A stretch of 64,000 bases of DNA from contig NC_012860.1 in the NCBI RefSeq assembly GCF_000026945.1, forward strand, positions 868,001 to 932,000, given 5' to 3'. Position 1 is the first letter of the stretch, and the number at the start of each line of letters is the position of its first letter. The position numbers and the translations under genes were made by a program. This stretch comes from Candida dubliniensis CD36. Taxonomy: Eukaryota; Ascomycota; Pichiomycetes; Serinales; Debaryomycetaceae. Under the pieces are notes generated by a model. The model saw only the letters and a program-made list of their open reading frames with translations, was not told the DNA's origin and made no database searches. Below, one piece after another: positions 37,499 to 49,268 of the stretch.

Positions 37499-38903
37499 CT
37501 AACGTAAAAATCCTTTACGACTCTTTTGTGGAGCTGGTTGTACTGGTGGGTCTTGTGGTAACAATTTTTGTTTTTCTAATTGAGCTTTTTTCTCTTCTAA
37601 TAATTTAATCTGTTTAGTCAATTTATCTTTCATTTCTTTATGTCTAGCAAATAAATCAGCTTCAGATCTTTGTAATTTCTTTTCCTTTTCACTCACTTTT
37701 TGTTGGAAAACCAGTTTCATTTCTGCTTCCATCTTGGCTAATTTAGCTTCGTGTAAAGCTCTTTCTTCTTCTTGTTTAGCAGCAGGATCAAATTCTCTGA
37801 AAACAGTATTATCTTGTTCAATACCCATTCTTTTCAACTTTTCAGTTCTATAATTTTCATATAAAACATTAGCAGTATGTTCTTTTAATTCTTCTAAAAA
37901 GTTTCTAACCAATAATTGGCGTAATTTAACAAAATCATTATGATTTTCATTATCAACTTCAATAACCCCCCATGGATATTTTCTTCCTCTAACTAAACGG
38001 CCATCAGGAGTTTGAACTTCTTTGGTTGAGCCAACAACGGCAAATGGGAAACTGTCTATAATCAGTCTAGTATTGGCAGATTCTTCTTCATCATATTCAA
38101 AATCAGTGGGTTTAAAAATTTTGATTCCTTGATGACTAATATCAGCTAATATCCTATGTTTGAATTCTAAAATTTCTTCATCAGTCAAAGTATCAGATTT
38201 AGCAATAACGGGAATCAAATTAACTTTTTCATGAACTTGTTTCATCAAGGCAATATCCAATGCTCTTAATGAATGACCAGTTGGTTCAATAAAATAAAGA
38301 AAAGCATGAACTCTATTGTCAACAACAGCAGTTCTGTTAATTCTTGATTCAGCTTCTAAATAAGAATCAAATCTACTATTGATCTCATCAACAATTGGTT
38401 TCCAAGCCTCAACATTATTGATTGATTCACCAAACCCAGGAGCAGTAATAACACTTACTTTCAATTTGACACCATCTTCTTCAATTTCTGCTTGGGTCGA
38501 TTTAATCTTGACCGAAACATCTTCTTCTTCACCTTCATCAAATTCATCTGAATCATGTTGCAGGATTATAATATCACGGTTAAATAAAGTATTAATTAAA
38601 GTGGCTTTACCCAATCCACTTTCACCAATGGCCATAATGTTTAAACTGAATCCTCTTCTAATAGATTTTCTGTGCCATTGCTTTGGTAAATTGGCAAACC
38701 CAACATAACCATTTAATACTTTTTTAATGATTTTTATATTTTGTGGAACTATTTCTCCAGTGGTAGAATGATCAACTATATTGAAAGAAAAAAAAAAAAA
38801 GAACAAATTGTTAGTATATTCCTTGCCATAAATGATTGATCAATAGTAGATCATCAACATTACTAGTAGTACTAGTAGTAGTAGTAGACATACCTGCAGC
38901 CAT
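37499..38903 (-). CDS. CDC3: Septin Cdc3, one intron
   Basis: Joined exons complement(37499..38775, 38894..38903) give 428 residues starting MAAVDHSTTGE. Exon 1 has 10 nt (three codons plus one base); the intron has GTATGT, TACTAAC and ATATAG. GYVGFANLPKQWHRKSIRRGF, the GTPase domain, FIEPTGHSLRALD, VIAKSDTLTDEE (G4), RGRKYPWGVIEVDNENH and the C-terminal coiled coil ending KSRKGFLR all match yeast Cdc3, a core subunit of the bud-neck septin filament. The P-loop reads GESGLGKAT (54-62), with Ala61 where Ser/Thr normally coordinates Mg. The N-terminal extension of S. cerevisiae Cdc3 is missing. Confidence 0.95.
38776..38893 (-). other. CDC3 intron
   Basis: 118 nt; 5' GTATGT, branch TACTAAC, pyrimidine-rich stretch, 3' TAG. 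It contains ACT/AGT repeats near the 5' end. Needed to reach the only upstream ATG in frame. Confidence 0.9.
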
Positions 38904-39874
38904 CTTTAGTTGTGTGTTTTAAAAACCTGTAATTTGACGACTGGAACTTTGGCGTGTAAAAAAAAAAAAAGGAACAACAACAACAAAAAAACTAAAAAAA
39001 AAAAAATTGTTTGAACTAATTGTGAGAATACTAACAGGATAAAAATTAATTCTATTTAATGAATAATCTTATATGAATTAGATTCTGCAATAAAAGGATT
39101 GATTAAAGGTTTGGTTGGTTGTTTTTCCCAAAATTAAATATATTTAAAAAAAAAAAAGAAGAAGAAGAAAAATTCTCATAAAAATAGAGAAATATCTTTC
39201 GTGTATTGTTTTTTTTTTTTAATTGTATCCTGTTGTTTAACTTCTGGTGTTGATTTGATTTGTTTATATTTCTATTTTGTAAATGTGTGTGTTGTGTGTC
39301 AAAATACGTGTAATTTGACCAAACAACAATTCTTCGTTAAAACAATTCTTTATAAACAATATTTAATTTCTTCTTCTCAAACCCGCGTTTGTCCTCGATT
39401 TTCGGAGGGAGGGAGGGCCCTTTGAAAAATAACAGTTTTGTTCACGTGACTCAACTTGAAAATAAGAATTTTAACACACCACGAATGGATTTTCTACAAG
39501 TAAAATGATTGCGTTTTGATTAGGTTCCACCTCCTTTATATCATTAGAACTAACTGGTTATGTTTAAAGTATTGGATTGGTCAAATTGGGGAAAACCCCA
39601 ACACATGGTAGCTTGTATTGTTGTGCTAAGGACTTATTTGATAAATTTTCTTGTGTAATTTTCACTAAATTTTTACAAAAATATTAAATCTAAACTATCA
39701 CCAACATTGAAATATATATATATATATATATATATACCATACTATATGCCATCAAATAATCTAACTTGAATAAACACACGACGTTGCTTTGAAAGAGAAA
39801 TAATAAAAAAAAAAACCAACCAACAAACAAATAAACAATTGTAATATTGTAATATTGATAATACATATTTTTAC
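38904..39874. other. 971-bp intergenic: CDC3 promoter / CinA-like 3' flank
   Basis: No gene. A palindromic E-box TCACGTGA is at 39442-39449, about 540 bp upstream of CDC3. A (TA)n run lies near 39715-39735. Confidence 0.55.
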
Positions 39875-40438
39875 TTATTTTTGTAGTTGCAATTGTTCTA
39901 GCAAGAATTGTAAACCTAATTTTGCAAATTCACTCATATTTACATTTCTATCACTTTTACCGGTATGATAATTAGTTGATGAATCACCATTGGGACCCGA
40001 TAATCCTATATACACTGTCCCCACACCATCAGATTCATTATCATGTTTTATATCATCATCATCATCATCATCATCATCATTTTTTTTTTTCAAATGTAAA
40101 GCAGTTGAAGGTCCAGCAAATCCAGTTTCTGATAATACAAATGTAGAACCTAATTCATATTTTGTAGTTCGAGCCAATTTTAAAGCAACTTGTTCACTAG
40201 GTCCCATATAATTATTTATTTCATTTTCAGACCAACCAGAAAGTTTTAATCTTGTTTTCATTGAATATAATAATTTTCCACCAATATAAAAATCCGATGC
40301 CCCAGGTACTGATACTAAATAAGCTGATATTAAACCACCACAAGCAGCTTCAGAAACTGCCAATGTTTGCTTTCTCGTTCGTAATATCGTGGCTATTTCC
40401 AATACAATTTGTGTTATATCTTCTGGTGGGAATGCCAT
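39875..40438 (-). CDS. CinA C-terminal domain protein (PncC-like)
   Basis: A 187-residue protein from ATG 40438 (MAFPPEDITQ). TLAVSEAACGGLISAYLVSVPGASDFYIGG matches the start of the CinA C-terminal domain (bacterial: ...SCTGG..a..lt..pGaS..f.gg), the fold of nicotinamide-mononucleotide deamidase PncC. SETGFAGPS and GTVYIGLSG are the later signature blocks. The family's usual CTGG is AACGG here. An Asp run from a GAT repeat is inserted in the GP...G loop. Upstream in-frame sequence reaches only a TTG, so the ATG is used. Function in yeast is not established. It is divergent from RPN13 (371 bp). Confidence 0.82.
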   Translation of the reverse strand: MAFPPEDITQIVLEIATILRTRKQTLAVSEAACGGLISAYLVSVPGASDFYIGGKLLYSMKTRLKLSGWSENEINNYMGPSEQVALKLARTTKYELGSTFVLSETGFAGPSTALHLKKKNDDDDDDDDDIKHDNESDGVGTVYIGLSGPNGDSSTNYHTGKSDRNVNMSEFAKLGLQFLLEQLQLQK

Positions 40439-40809
40439 TTTTATATGAATTGAGATGTCTAATTTGTGGTATTGTTGTTTTTCCAATATGGGGAAACAAT
40501 AGTTGGGATTTTATCATGTTATACTTCCACAAACAATTTTATTTTTATTTCCGTTGCTTCTGATTTTTTTTTTGTTTGGTAGTGTACTGATTTCAAAGTA
40601 GTATAACTGACTGTGCTTTAACAGTTTTTCGTTTTGCCTCCTCAAACACACTAACATTTTTTTTTTTCTTTTCCTTTCTTTCTTGTTTGGAGGTTTTTTG
40701 TTCATCTAGTGGCGTAAAATACATCAAAAAGGAACGCACACACACACACACACACATAGTTATCAACAACCAACAACAACAACTTCATCAATTGCATATA
40801 TATTAAATC
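40439..40809. other. Divergent intergenic CinA-like / RPN13
   Basis: A 371-bp shared promoter. It has a candidate Rpn4 site at 40632-40641 and a (CA)n run at about 40737-40756 followed by CAA repeats. Confidence 0.6.
40632..40641 (-). promoter_or_regulatory. Candidate Rpn4-binding site GGAGGCAAAA
   Basis: On the minus strand the 10-mer GGAGGCAAAA fits the GRAGGCAAAA form reported, as I recall, for proteasome genes of Candida (S. cerevisiae PACE is GGTGGCAAA). It lies 169 bp upstream of RPN13, a proteasome subunit gene. RPN4 itself is at 59.3 kb in this window. Confidence 0.55.
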
Positions 40810-41750
40810 ATGACATCATCTAAATCCTTAAAATTTCATGCTGGTAAGGTACAATACGATGAAGAAACCAATCGTTGTACTCCATTACAACATAAAGGAG
40901 TTATATCAATAAAACCAAGTAGTGAAGAACCTGAATTTTTAGATTTCACATGGACACCAAAACAAGATCTGACTCAAGCTACTCCTGGTAATATAGAAAA
41001 AGATGAATTTTTATTAATACCTGGGGATGTTACTATTAAACATATAAAATCTTGTAATACTGGAAGAGTATTTGCTTTAACATTTTTAAGTTCTGGTGCT
41101 AAATATTTATATTGGTTACAAGATGTTGGAGATATAGATCAATTAGATAAATTGACTGAAAAGGATCAAAAAATAATTCAAGATATTGTTGATTTAATAA
41201 GTGTTAATGAAGAAGAAGAAGAAGAAGAAGAAGTTGAAGAAGAAAACAAAGGAATCAAGAAAGAAGAAGAATCAATAAAGGCGTAAGTATAGTTAATTTG
41301 ATAGCTATATAAAATATATCAAATAAAGTTGAAACAATATTATTTTTGATTGGAATTGTAGTATAGTTATACTAACTATCATTTAGTCAAGAACCCAAAT
41401 TTAGATTACCAATTGGGAATATTTCTTCTGTTTTGGATATTGAATCTATTGATTCTCATCTTGATAAATTATCTTTAGAACAATTAAAAGAGATGTATGG
41501 TGATTATCTTCCTCAATCAATTGGTTCAAACCCTACAAAGAGTCAAATTATGGAAGTGGTACGTAGTGGATTTTTCCAACAATGTGAACAAAAACTTAGT
41601 GAACTGTTAAGAAGCAATTCAGGAGCAGGATATTTGATGTCACAAAGTTTGAAATATGATTATAAAGGAGAAGGTGTTGAAAGTTTTTTAAATGGTGTTA
41701 GAGAATTAGGTAAAAAGGAGAACGATAAAGATGAAGAAATGAAAGATTAA
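40810..41750 (+). CDS. RPN13: Proteasome ubiquitin receptor Rpn13, one intron
   Basis: Joined exons 40810..41282 and 41387..41750 give 278 residues. Residues about 5-115 are the Pru domain (LKFHAGKVQYDEETNRCTPL, ISIKPSSEEPEFLDFTW, TGRVFALTFLSSGAKYLYWLQ), which binds ubiquitin and Rpn2. After an acidic linker, exon 2 encodes a helical C-terminal domain (SIDSHLDKLSLEQLKEMYGD, LPQSIG, VVRSGFFQQCEQKLSELL, SFLNGVRELGK) like the DEUBAD domain of human ADRM1 that recruits UCH37. S. cerevisiae Rpn13 (156 residues) lacks this part. The intron has GTAAGT, TACTAAC and TTTAG. Without splicing the first frame ends at codon 159. Confidence 0.92.
41283..41386 (+). other. RPN13 intron
   Basis: 104 nt; GTAAGT at the 5' end, TACTAAC at 41370-41376, TTTAG at the 3' end. 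Splicing joins AAG-GC to T-CAA in frame. Confidence 0.9.
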
Positions 41751-42079
41751 ACAACAAAGAAGTGTAGGATTTGCCAACTTTGTAGAATTACATCAAAATC
41801 CGAATGTGAATTAAGTGTTAGTTTTGATTGATTTTACAACTAATTATTATTCTGGATGTAAATATATTAATATATAGTGAAATGAAGCATATATTTTAGC
41901 ATACAATACTAGCCAACTGACTTGGCCACTAAAAACTAGAACCTTAGTTCTCCCCCCCTTCCACAAATTACAACTGAAATAAACATTTTCAAAAACGTTA
42001 TAAAAAAACTTCTTAAATTAATACTATACAATAAAGAAAATGAACTAAAAAAGACAATAAGAAATACAACCCCAAGTTT
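41751..42079. other. Convergent 3' region RPN13 / H4
   Basis: 329 bp, AT-rich, with a CCCCCCC run near 41953. No gene. Confidence 0.6.
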
Positions 42080-43738
<1,659 letters not shown>

Positions 43739-44085
43739 GTTTAAGCTCGTGGCGGGTGTTTTTTTTTATGGATTATTGTTTTTTAATTCTTTTGTATTAT
43801 TTAGGTATCTCCTTTTTTTTTCTTTATTAAATAAGTTAATGTATTTTAGTTTTTAAAATTCCAAAAATTTTGATTTTGTAGATAAGCTGTGCTACCAAGT
43901 TTGTTATTTACAAAATTGCAAAGAAATCCGCAACCCCAAGAAAGTGTCCAGTTCCAAACAACTAACTAGCTATAATTTTGGGGATTACGAGCTTGTTTAA
44001 AATGATTTGCTCTTTCGTATTTTTTTTTATTTGATTGATTGATTAGAATCAGAACATATATATTACTACTACTACTACTACTTAT
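43739..44085. other. Convergent 3' region H3 / DUF3445 gene
   Basis: 347 bp, AT-rich, with an ACT trinucleotide run near 44066-44081. No gene. Confidence 0.6.
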
Positions 44086-45330
44086 TTAAAATGGATATAC
44101 TTGTGGTTCTTTCGTAGGATCCAATCCATTTGCTTCTTGTTCTAAAGCTTTTTTCTCCAAATATGGCAACAAGGCATCTTTGAAAATATGGAACCCTTTA
44201 TATTCACCAACATCTTCACTCCAACTCTGGATACCATTCAATAATCTTCTCGGGATATAAGGTTCTTCACATAATTGTGTAACGGGAAGAAAATAAGTTC
44301 TTATAGTAAACACAATTGCTCCACTAATAGGTAATCTTCTTAAACTTTGTCGTTCACTTCTAAAATATAATTTATTGACATCATCAGATTCTTTAGCAGT
44401 ATACCAACCGATTTTTTCTTCCGTTTCTGATCCAATAGAATTTGACCAATCCAAATTATTATCAGTTTGAATAAAATAATTATTACGAACCACAGGAGAA
44501 TTAACTGTTAATCTTCGGAAAAATTTATTCATCCCAGATTTTAATTGTTTATCATATTGAGGTACATCACCACTTTTATGAATATCATCTAATTTCATAC
44601 CAAATTTATCTTTTAATCTCCAAAACCCAGCAAGACAAATACAACCAGAATCTAAATAATAATTCCCATCTTCTTTTTCTATCATAATGGCAAGATCATC
44701 TTGAACCAATTTAGCAGCGGTAATAATAGGATTTAAATTTGATTTATCTTTTAAATCATATTTTTCATCAGTAGGTAAAATTGTCATAATTTGATTTTCA
44801 AATTTAAACATATTAGGATATCTAGCAGGTAAATATTGACATAATTCTTGTAATAATTCCCAACTAGCTTCATAAGCTTTAGATGAATCAGATATTCCCG
44901 ATAAATCTGATTCTTTTTCTTGTAATCGTTTTAATTTCAAATCATGATAAAATTTCCATTCATTATCTAATTCAATCCATGAATCCCAATTCATACTTCT
45001 TATTCCCATAGTAACATTATATTTATGTCTAAATGCTCGATATGGTATTGGTCTAGTTTTTTCAAAATCCCAATTTGGAAATGCTGGAGGAATAGGTGTC
45101 TTGAATGAATAATCAGGTTTCCAATATCCTAATGGTCTATCAGCTATTTTATATTCTTTGGCAGAAGAAGAAGAAGAAGAAGAAGCAAAAGTTGGTTTTG
45201 TATTTTTGTTTGGATTTTGAAAATATGAAAGATATAAAAGTATAGCAACTATTGGAATTGATAATAGAATTAAGTTATTAACCCCAAGAGATCTAAGAAT
45301 TCCTGATGATTCTTCAATAGTAACATTCAT
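44086..45330 (-). CDS. DUF3445 protein, heme-dependent oxidative N-demethylase-like
   Basis: A 414-residue protein from ATG 45330 (MNVTIEESSG); the frame extends upstream only through a TTG. One N-terminal TM helix (LILLSIPIVAILLYLSYF), a Ser run, then the DUF3445 body: YNVTMGIRSMNWDSWIELDNEW, CQYLPARYPNMF, LVQDDLAIMIEK, YYLDSGCICLAGFWRLKDKFGMKLDDIHKSGDVPQY and SLRRLPISGAIVFTIRTYFLP. Bacterial homologues are heme enzymes that demethylate secondary amines (HODM). Here a membrane-anchored oxidoreductase is inferred. Physiological substrate unknown. Confidence 0.82.
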   Translation of the reverse strand: MNVTIEESSGILRSLGVNNLILLSIPIVAILLYLSYFQNPNKNTKPTFASSSSSSSAKEYKIADRPLGYWKPDYSFKTPIPPAFPNWDFEKTRPIPYRAFRHKYNVTMGIRSMNWDSWIELDNEWKFYHDLKLKRLQEKESDLSGISDSSKAYEASWELLQELCQYLPARYPNMFKFENQIMTILPTDEKYDLKDKSNLNPIITAAKLVQDDLAIMIEKEDGNYYLDSGCICLAGFWRLKDKFGMKLDDIHKSGDVPQYDKQLKSGMNKFFRRLTVNSPVVRNNYFIQTDNNLDWSNSIGSETEEKIGWYTAKESDDVNKLYFRSERQSLRRLPISGAIVFTIRTYFLPVTQLCEEPYIPRRLLNGIQSWSEDVGEYKGFHIFKDALLPYLEKKALEQEANGLDPTKEPQVYPF

Positions 45331-45726
45331 GGTGATTTTGAGATTTGCCAAAGAAAGTTGAATACATAAAAATTAATTTTACAAAAACTCTTCACATCGT
45401 CCCACGTACATAGGTAGATACATAGGTATATATATATATATATATATATTTCTAGAGGTTATACATTATAGAAAAAGTTTATCTTTAAATCAAATCTAAC
45501 CAATACACCAGTGTGATTAGTGTTCTTGCCTTTAATTCTCTCTCTCCTTTCCTTTCCTCTCCGTATCATTTTTCTGTTTCTGGAAAAAATTTGCAGCCGT
45601 AAAATAAAGTCGTGTACCAACTGACCTCAATAATCTCCAACTGTTCCCCTATCAAGTAAAATAAATCACACATACCATCTTTATCATCATTATTCATATA
45701 TTATATCAATTAATTATCATTTACTT
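45331..45726. other. Intergenic: DUF3445 promoter / GPI18 3' flank
   Basis: 396 bp, with a (TA)n run near 45427-45449. No gene. Confidence 0.6.
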
Positions 45727-46980
45727 TTATGCTGGAGGTAAAAATGCTGCAAATAATCCTGTTTGAATAAAATTCCATAATATACAATAACCAATAACAT
45801 ATTTACTCCAAAATTTATTCATATTCATATTCATATTCAAATTATAAGCTAATGTCCAATAAATCAATGGAGAAAAACTAGTTATTCGATTTAATATTTG
45901 AATATTCCAAAAAAATGTACCACCAATAATTATTAATCCATTTATAACAATTAATGGTAATAATTTTCTATTTTTAGGTAATTCTTGATACATATAATTT
46001 AATGAATAAATATTAAATAATAATATTGGTAATACTAATAAAAAATTTGGGATATTATTAATAGTCCAATATTTTAAAAATCCTACATTCCAATAATGAT
46101 ATTGAGCAAATTGAAATAAACTTGGGAAAATATTATTACACCATTCATTTCGACCAGGACAAAATTTTATATAATGATAAATATTTGTCATTAAAAATGT
46201 TAAAAATAAGAATGATCCGGTAATAATAGATAAAATAATTTGTAATGGAGATTTATTTTGTATGAAATGATATAAATCGAAAAGATAAATCATTCCTAAA
46301 AATAATCCATTGGCTCTAATAGTGAAATTTATGGCACAAATTATACCACTAAGAATATAAATAAAAATATTAATTATGGATTTATTACTTGGTTGTTTAA
46401 TATCATTAAAATTCATTGATTTATAATATGTATAAAACATCAATAATGTTAATAAATTACTTAAATTCTCACTATAATTAGTAGTTAAAAATATTCCTGC
46501 TGGTGATATAATCATTAATAAACTACTCATTAATCCAAATTTCATATCCATTTCTTTAGTTAAATAATATAATACCACCACTGAGGCAAAATGACATAAA
46601 TTGGATATAATTATACTTATTAATTGAGCCGTGTAATAACTGTTGTTGTTGTTGTTGTTACTACTACTAATACTACTAAAGAATTTGATCAATTGGATCC
46701 AACCAGGACAAAATACAAATTGATGTTCAAATTGAATAGGATTAATAAATAAATCATTGAAATAAACTGAATCCCAAACTATCAATTTATTTAATATGGT
46801 AGTGATGATGATGGGAAAATTTGTTGTTGTTGTTGTTGTTGTTGTTATGGGTAAATTTTCAATGATTAATTCAGATGAAGTATCAAATTGACATGGAGAA
46901 AAATAAATTATAATTAGTTGAATGGATTTTATAATAATGAATAAACGTAGTAGTTTCCACAATATCATCATCATGATCAT
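45727..46980 (-). CDS. GPI18: GPI mannosyltransferase II (PIG-V)
   Basis: A 417-residue ER polytopic protein from ATG 46980 (MIMMMILWKLL), close to yeast Gpi18 (433). YFSPCQFDTSSELI, LNKLIVWDSVYFNDLFI, FEHQFVFCPGWIQLIKF and SPAGIFLTTNYSENLSNLLTLLMFY are PIG-V signature segments; the WD pair and FEHQFVF motif lie in the first luminal loop. It adds the second mannose to the GPI core. An ATG at 47184 in the same frame would add 68 residues of Phe/Lys-rich sequence unlike the family, so the inner ATG is preferred. Thr and Asn runs come from trinucleotide repeats. Confidence 0.88.
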   Translation of the reverse strand: MIMMMILWKLLRLFIIIKSIQLIIIYFSPCQFDTSSELIIENLPITTTTTTTTNFPIIITTILNKLIVWDSVYFNDLFINPIQFEHQFVFCPGWIQLIKFFSSISSSNNNNNNSYYTAQLISIIISNLCHFASVVVLYYLTKEMDMKFGLMSSLLMIISPAGIFLTTNYSENLSNLLTLLMFYTYYKSMNFNDIKQPSNKSIINIFIYILSGIICAINFTIRANGLFLGMIYLFDLYHFIQNKSPLQIILSIITGSFLFLTFLMTNIYHYIKFCPGRNEWCNNIFPSLFQFAQYHYWNVGFLKYWTINNIPNFLLVLPILLFNIYSLNYMYQELPKNRKLLPLIVINGLIIIGGTFFWNIQILNRITSFSPLIYWTLAYNLNMNMNMNKFWSKYVIGYCILWNFIQTGLFAAFLPPA

Positions 46981-47252
46981 TGGTACTAAAGTGATGACGA
47001 TGATGAAGAATTCATGCGTGTCTTGAAAAATCGAAAAAAAAAAAACGAAAAAAAAAAAACGAAAGAAATGAAAATCTCGTGCAACATAGAAGAAGAAGAA
47101 TAAAGGTTCTTTCTTTCTTGCTTTCTTGCTTTCTTTCATAAATACAAGTTTGGATACTTTTATATAGGTATGAAAATCAACCATACTTCTATTCTATATT
47201 TTATTTTATTCGAATTATATATATCTCTCTATATGTATATACAGATTCAATT

Positions 47253-49268
47253 TTATTTCTTACCGAATTGAGCACCAAAAGCAGAAATTATACCGTCAAC
47301 TGATTGTGGATTAGATAAAGTTGTAATATCACCCAATTGATCAGCTTCATTAGAACTAACTTTTCTTAAAATTCTTCTCATAATCTTACCAGATCTAGTT
47401 TTTGGTAAATCTTGAACGATTATAACAGATTTTGGTGCCGCAAATGGACCAATAGTTTTTCTAACTTGTAAAACCAATTCTTTTCTTAATTCATCAGAAT
47501 CTTCTTCATCATTTCCTTCTTTCAAAGCAACATATGCAATGACAGCTTGACCAGTGATATCATCATGAATACCAACAACAGCAGCTTCACTAACTTTCTT
47601 GTCTTCAATTAAAGCTGCTTCAATTTCAGCAGTGGATAATCTATGACCACTAACATTAACAACATCATCAACTCTACCTCTGATCCAATAATATCCATCA
47701 TGGTCTCTAGCAGCCCCATCACCAGTGAAATAAAATCCTGGATATGGATTCATGTAGGTATCCATATATTTGGTATGATTTTTGTAGACAGTTCTTGCCA
47801 TTGATGGCCAATGGTCTTTGACAACCAAAACCCCTTCAACATCATTACCTTTAATTTCAACCCCACTAACTGGATCAATCAATGCAGCATCAATACCAAA
47901 GAATGGATAAGAGGCCGACCCTGGTTTGTTTGGAACAACACCAGCCAATGGAGCAATTAAATGGGAACCAGATTCAGTTTGCCAATAAGTATCAGAAATA
48001 TGACATTGATTTTTACCAACAAATTCATTATACCATTCCCAAATATCTGGAGAAATTGGTTCACCAACAGAACCTAAAGTTCTTAATGAACTCAAATCAT
48101 ATTTAGCAATTTCTTGTTCACCAGCTTTACGTAATAATCTTAAAGCAGTTGGAGCAACATAGAAATGAGTAGCCTTGTGTTTTTCAACAATATGCCAGAA
48201 TCTTCCATAATCGGGATAAGCTGGAGTACCTTCAAAAATAATTGTTGGAACACCTAATAACAATGGTCCATACAAGGCATAAGTGTGACCAGTAATCCAA
48301 CCAACATCACCAGCAGTAAATAAAATATCTTCTGGATGGATATCAAAAATATATTTAGTAGAAAGAGCAGCTCCTAATAAATAACCAGCAGTAGAATGGA
48401 CAACTCCCTTTGGAGTACCAGTAGAACCAGAAGTATATAATAAGAACAAAGGATCTTCAGAATTGACTGAAACTGGTGGTAAATACCCTGGGAATTTGGC
48501 AGTTTCAACATCCCAATAATAATCTCTACCTTCAGTTAATTTAATTTCAGGGTTATTAGTTCTTTTATAAACCAAAACTTTTTCAACAGTTGGACAATCA
48601 ATTAAAGCTTCATCACATAATTTCTTAATGTTAGTGGTTCTACCACCTCTTTTACCTTCATCACAAGTGATAAGAGCTTTACAACTGGCATCATTGACTC
48701 TATCTTTAATAGAACCAGCAGAGAATCCAGCAAAAATGACGGAATGAGCAGCTCCTAATCTAGCAATAGCCAACATGGCAATAATGGCTTGAGCATTCAT
48801 TGGTAAATAAACTGCAACCGTATCACCTTTCTTGACCCCCCAAGATTGTAAAACTCCAGCCACTTTTGAAACTTCTCTTAACAAATCACCGTAAGTCAAT
48901 ACAAAAGAATCTTTATCTTCATCAGCTTCACAAATAAGAGCTGGTTTATTTGGATTAGCAAATGCATGTCTATCAACACAATTATAACAAGCATTCAATT
49001 CACCACCTAAAAACCAAGCGGCATCACCATTTTGTAAAGTACCCGATTTGACAGTATGGAAATCATGATCCCAAGATAATAATTCTTTAGCCAATGGACC
49101 GAAAAATCCTTGAGGATCTTTAATAGATTCTTCATACATTTGTTTGTATTGATTGACATCATGGATATGACCTTTGTTTGGTTGTCTTTCAAAGAATTCT
49201 TTAGGGGTTTGTCTTAATTTAACCCCATTGGCTTCATGAACGATATTATGAGTTTGTTCTGTTGGCAT
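47253..49268 (-). CDS. ACS2: Acetyl-CoA synthetase
   Basis: A 671-residue AMP-forming acyl-CoA synthetase. [15 protein letters not shown] is the P-loop motif, [15 protein letters not shown] and [18 protein letters not shown] the later adenylation motifs, and [15 protein letters not shown] holds the catalytic Lys. It makes nuclear/cytosolic acetyl-CoA from acetate, for lipid synthesis and histone acetylation. Closest to yeast Acs2 (AHNVKAL / EANGVKL start, [12 protein letters not shown] end). ATG 49268 ([10 protein letters not shown]) is used; the frame extends five codons further to a GTG just after a splice-acceptor-like CTACAG. A TACTAAC lies about 40 nt upstream of that. Confidence 0.96.
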   Translation of the reverse strand: MPTEQTHNIVHEANGVKLRQTPKEFFERQPNKGHIHDVNQYKQMYEESIKDPQGFFGPLAKELLSWDHDFHTVKSGTLQNGDAAWFLGGELNACYNCVDRHAFANPNKPALICEADEDKDSFVLTYGDLLREVSKVAGVLQSWGVKKGDTVAVYLPMNAQAIIAMLAIARLGAAHSVIFAGFSAGSIKDRVNDASCKALITCDEGKRGGRTTNIKKLCDEALIDCPTVEKVLVYKRTNNPEIKLTEGRDYYWDVETAKFPGYLPPVSVNSEDPLFLLYTSGSTGTPKGVVHSTAGYLLGAALSTKYIFDIHPEDILFTAGDVGWITGHTYALYGPLLLGVPTIIFEGTPAYPDYGRFWHIVEKHKATHFYVAPTALRLLRKAGEQEIAKYDLSSLRTLGSVGEPISPDIWEWYNEFVGKNQCHISDTYWQTESGSHLIAPLAGVVPNKPGSASYPFFGIDAALIDPVSGVEIKGNDVEGVLVVKDHWPSMARTVYKNHTKYMDTYMNPYPGFYFTGDGAARDHDGYYWIRGRVDDVVNVSGHRLSTAEIEAALIEDKKVSEAAVVGIHDDITGQAVIAYVALKEGNDEEDSDELRKELVLQVRKTIGPFAAPKSVIIVQDLPKTRSGKIMRRILRKVSSNEADQLGDITTLSNPQSVDGIISAFGAQFGKK

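Noticed and set aside
46981..47184. Upstream ATG extending GPI18 by 68 residues
   Set aside because: Phe-rich, repeat-derived sequence; family length and N-terminal alignment favour ATG 46980.
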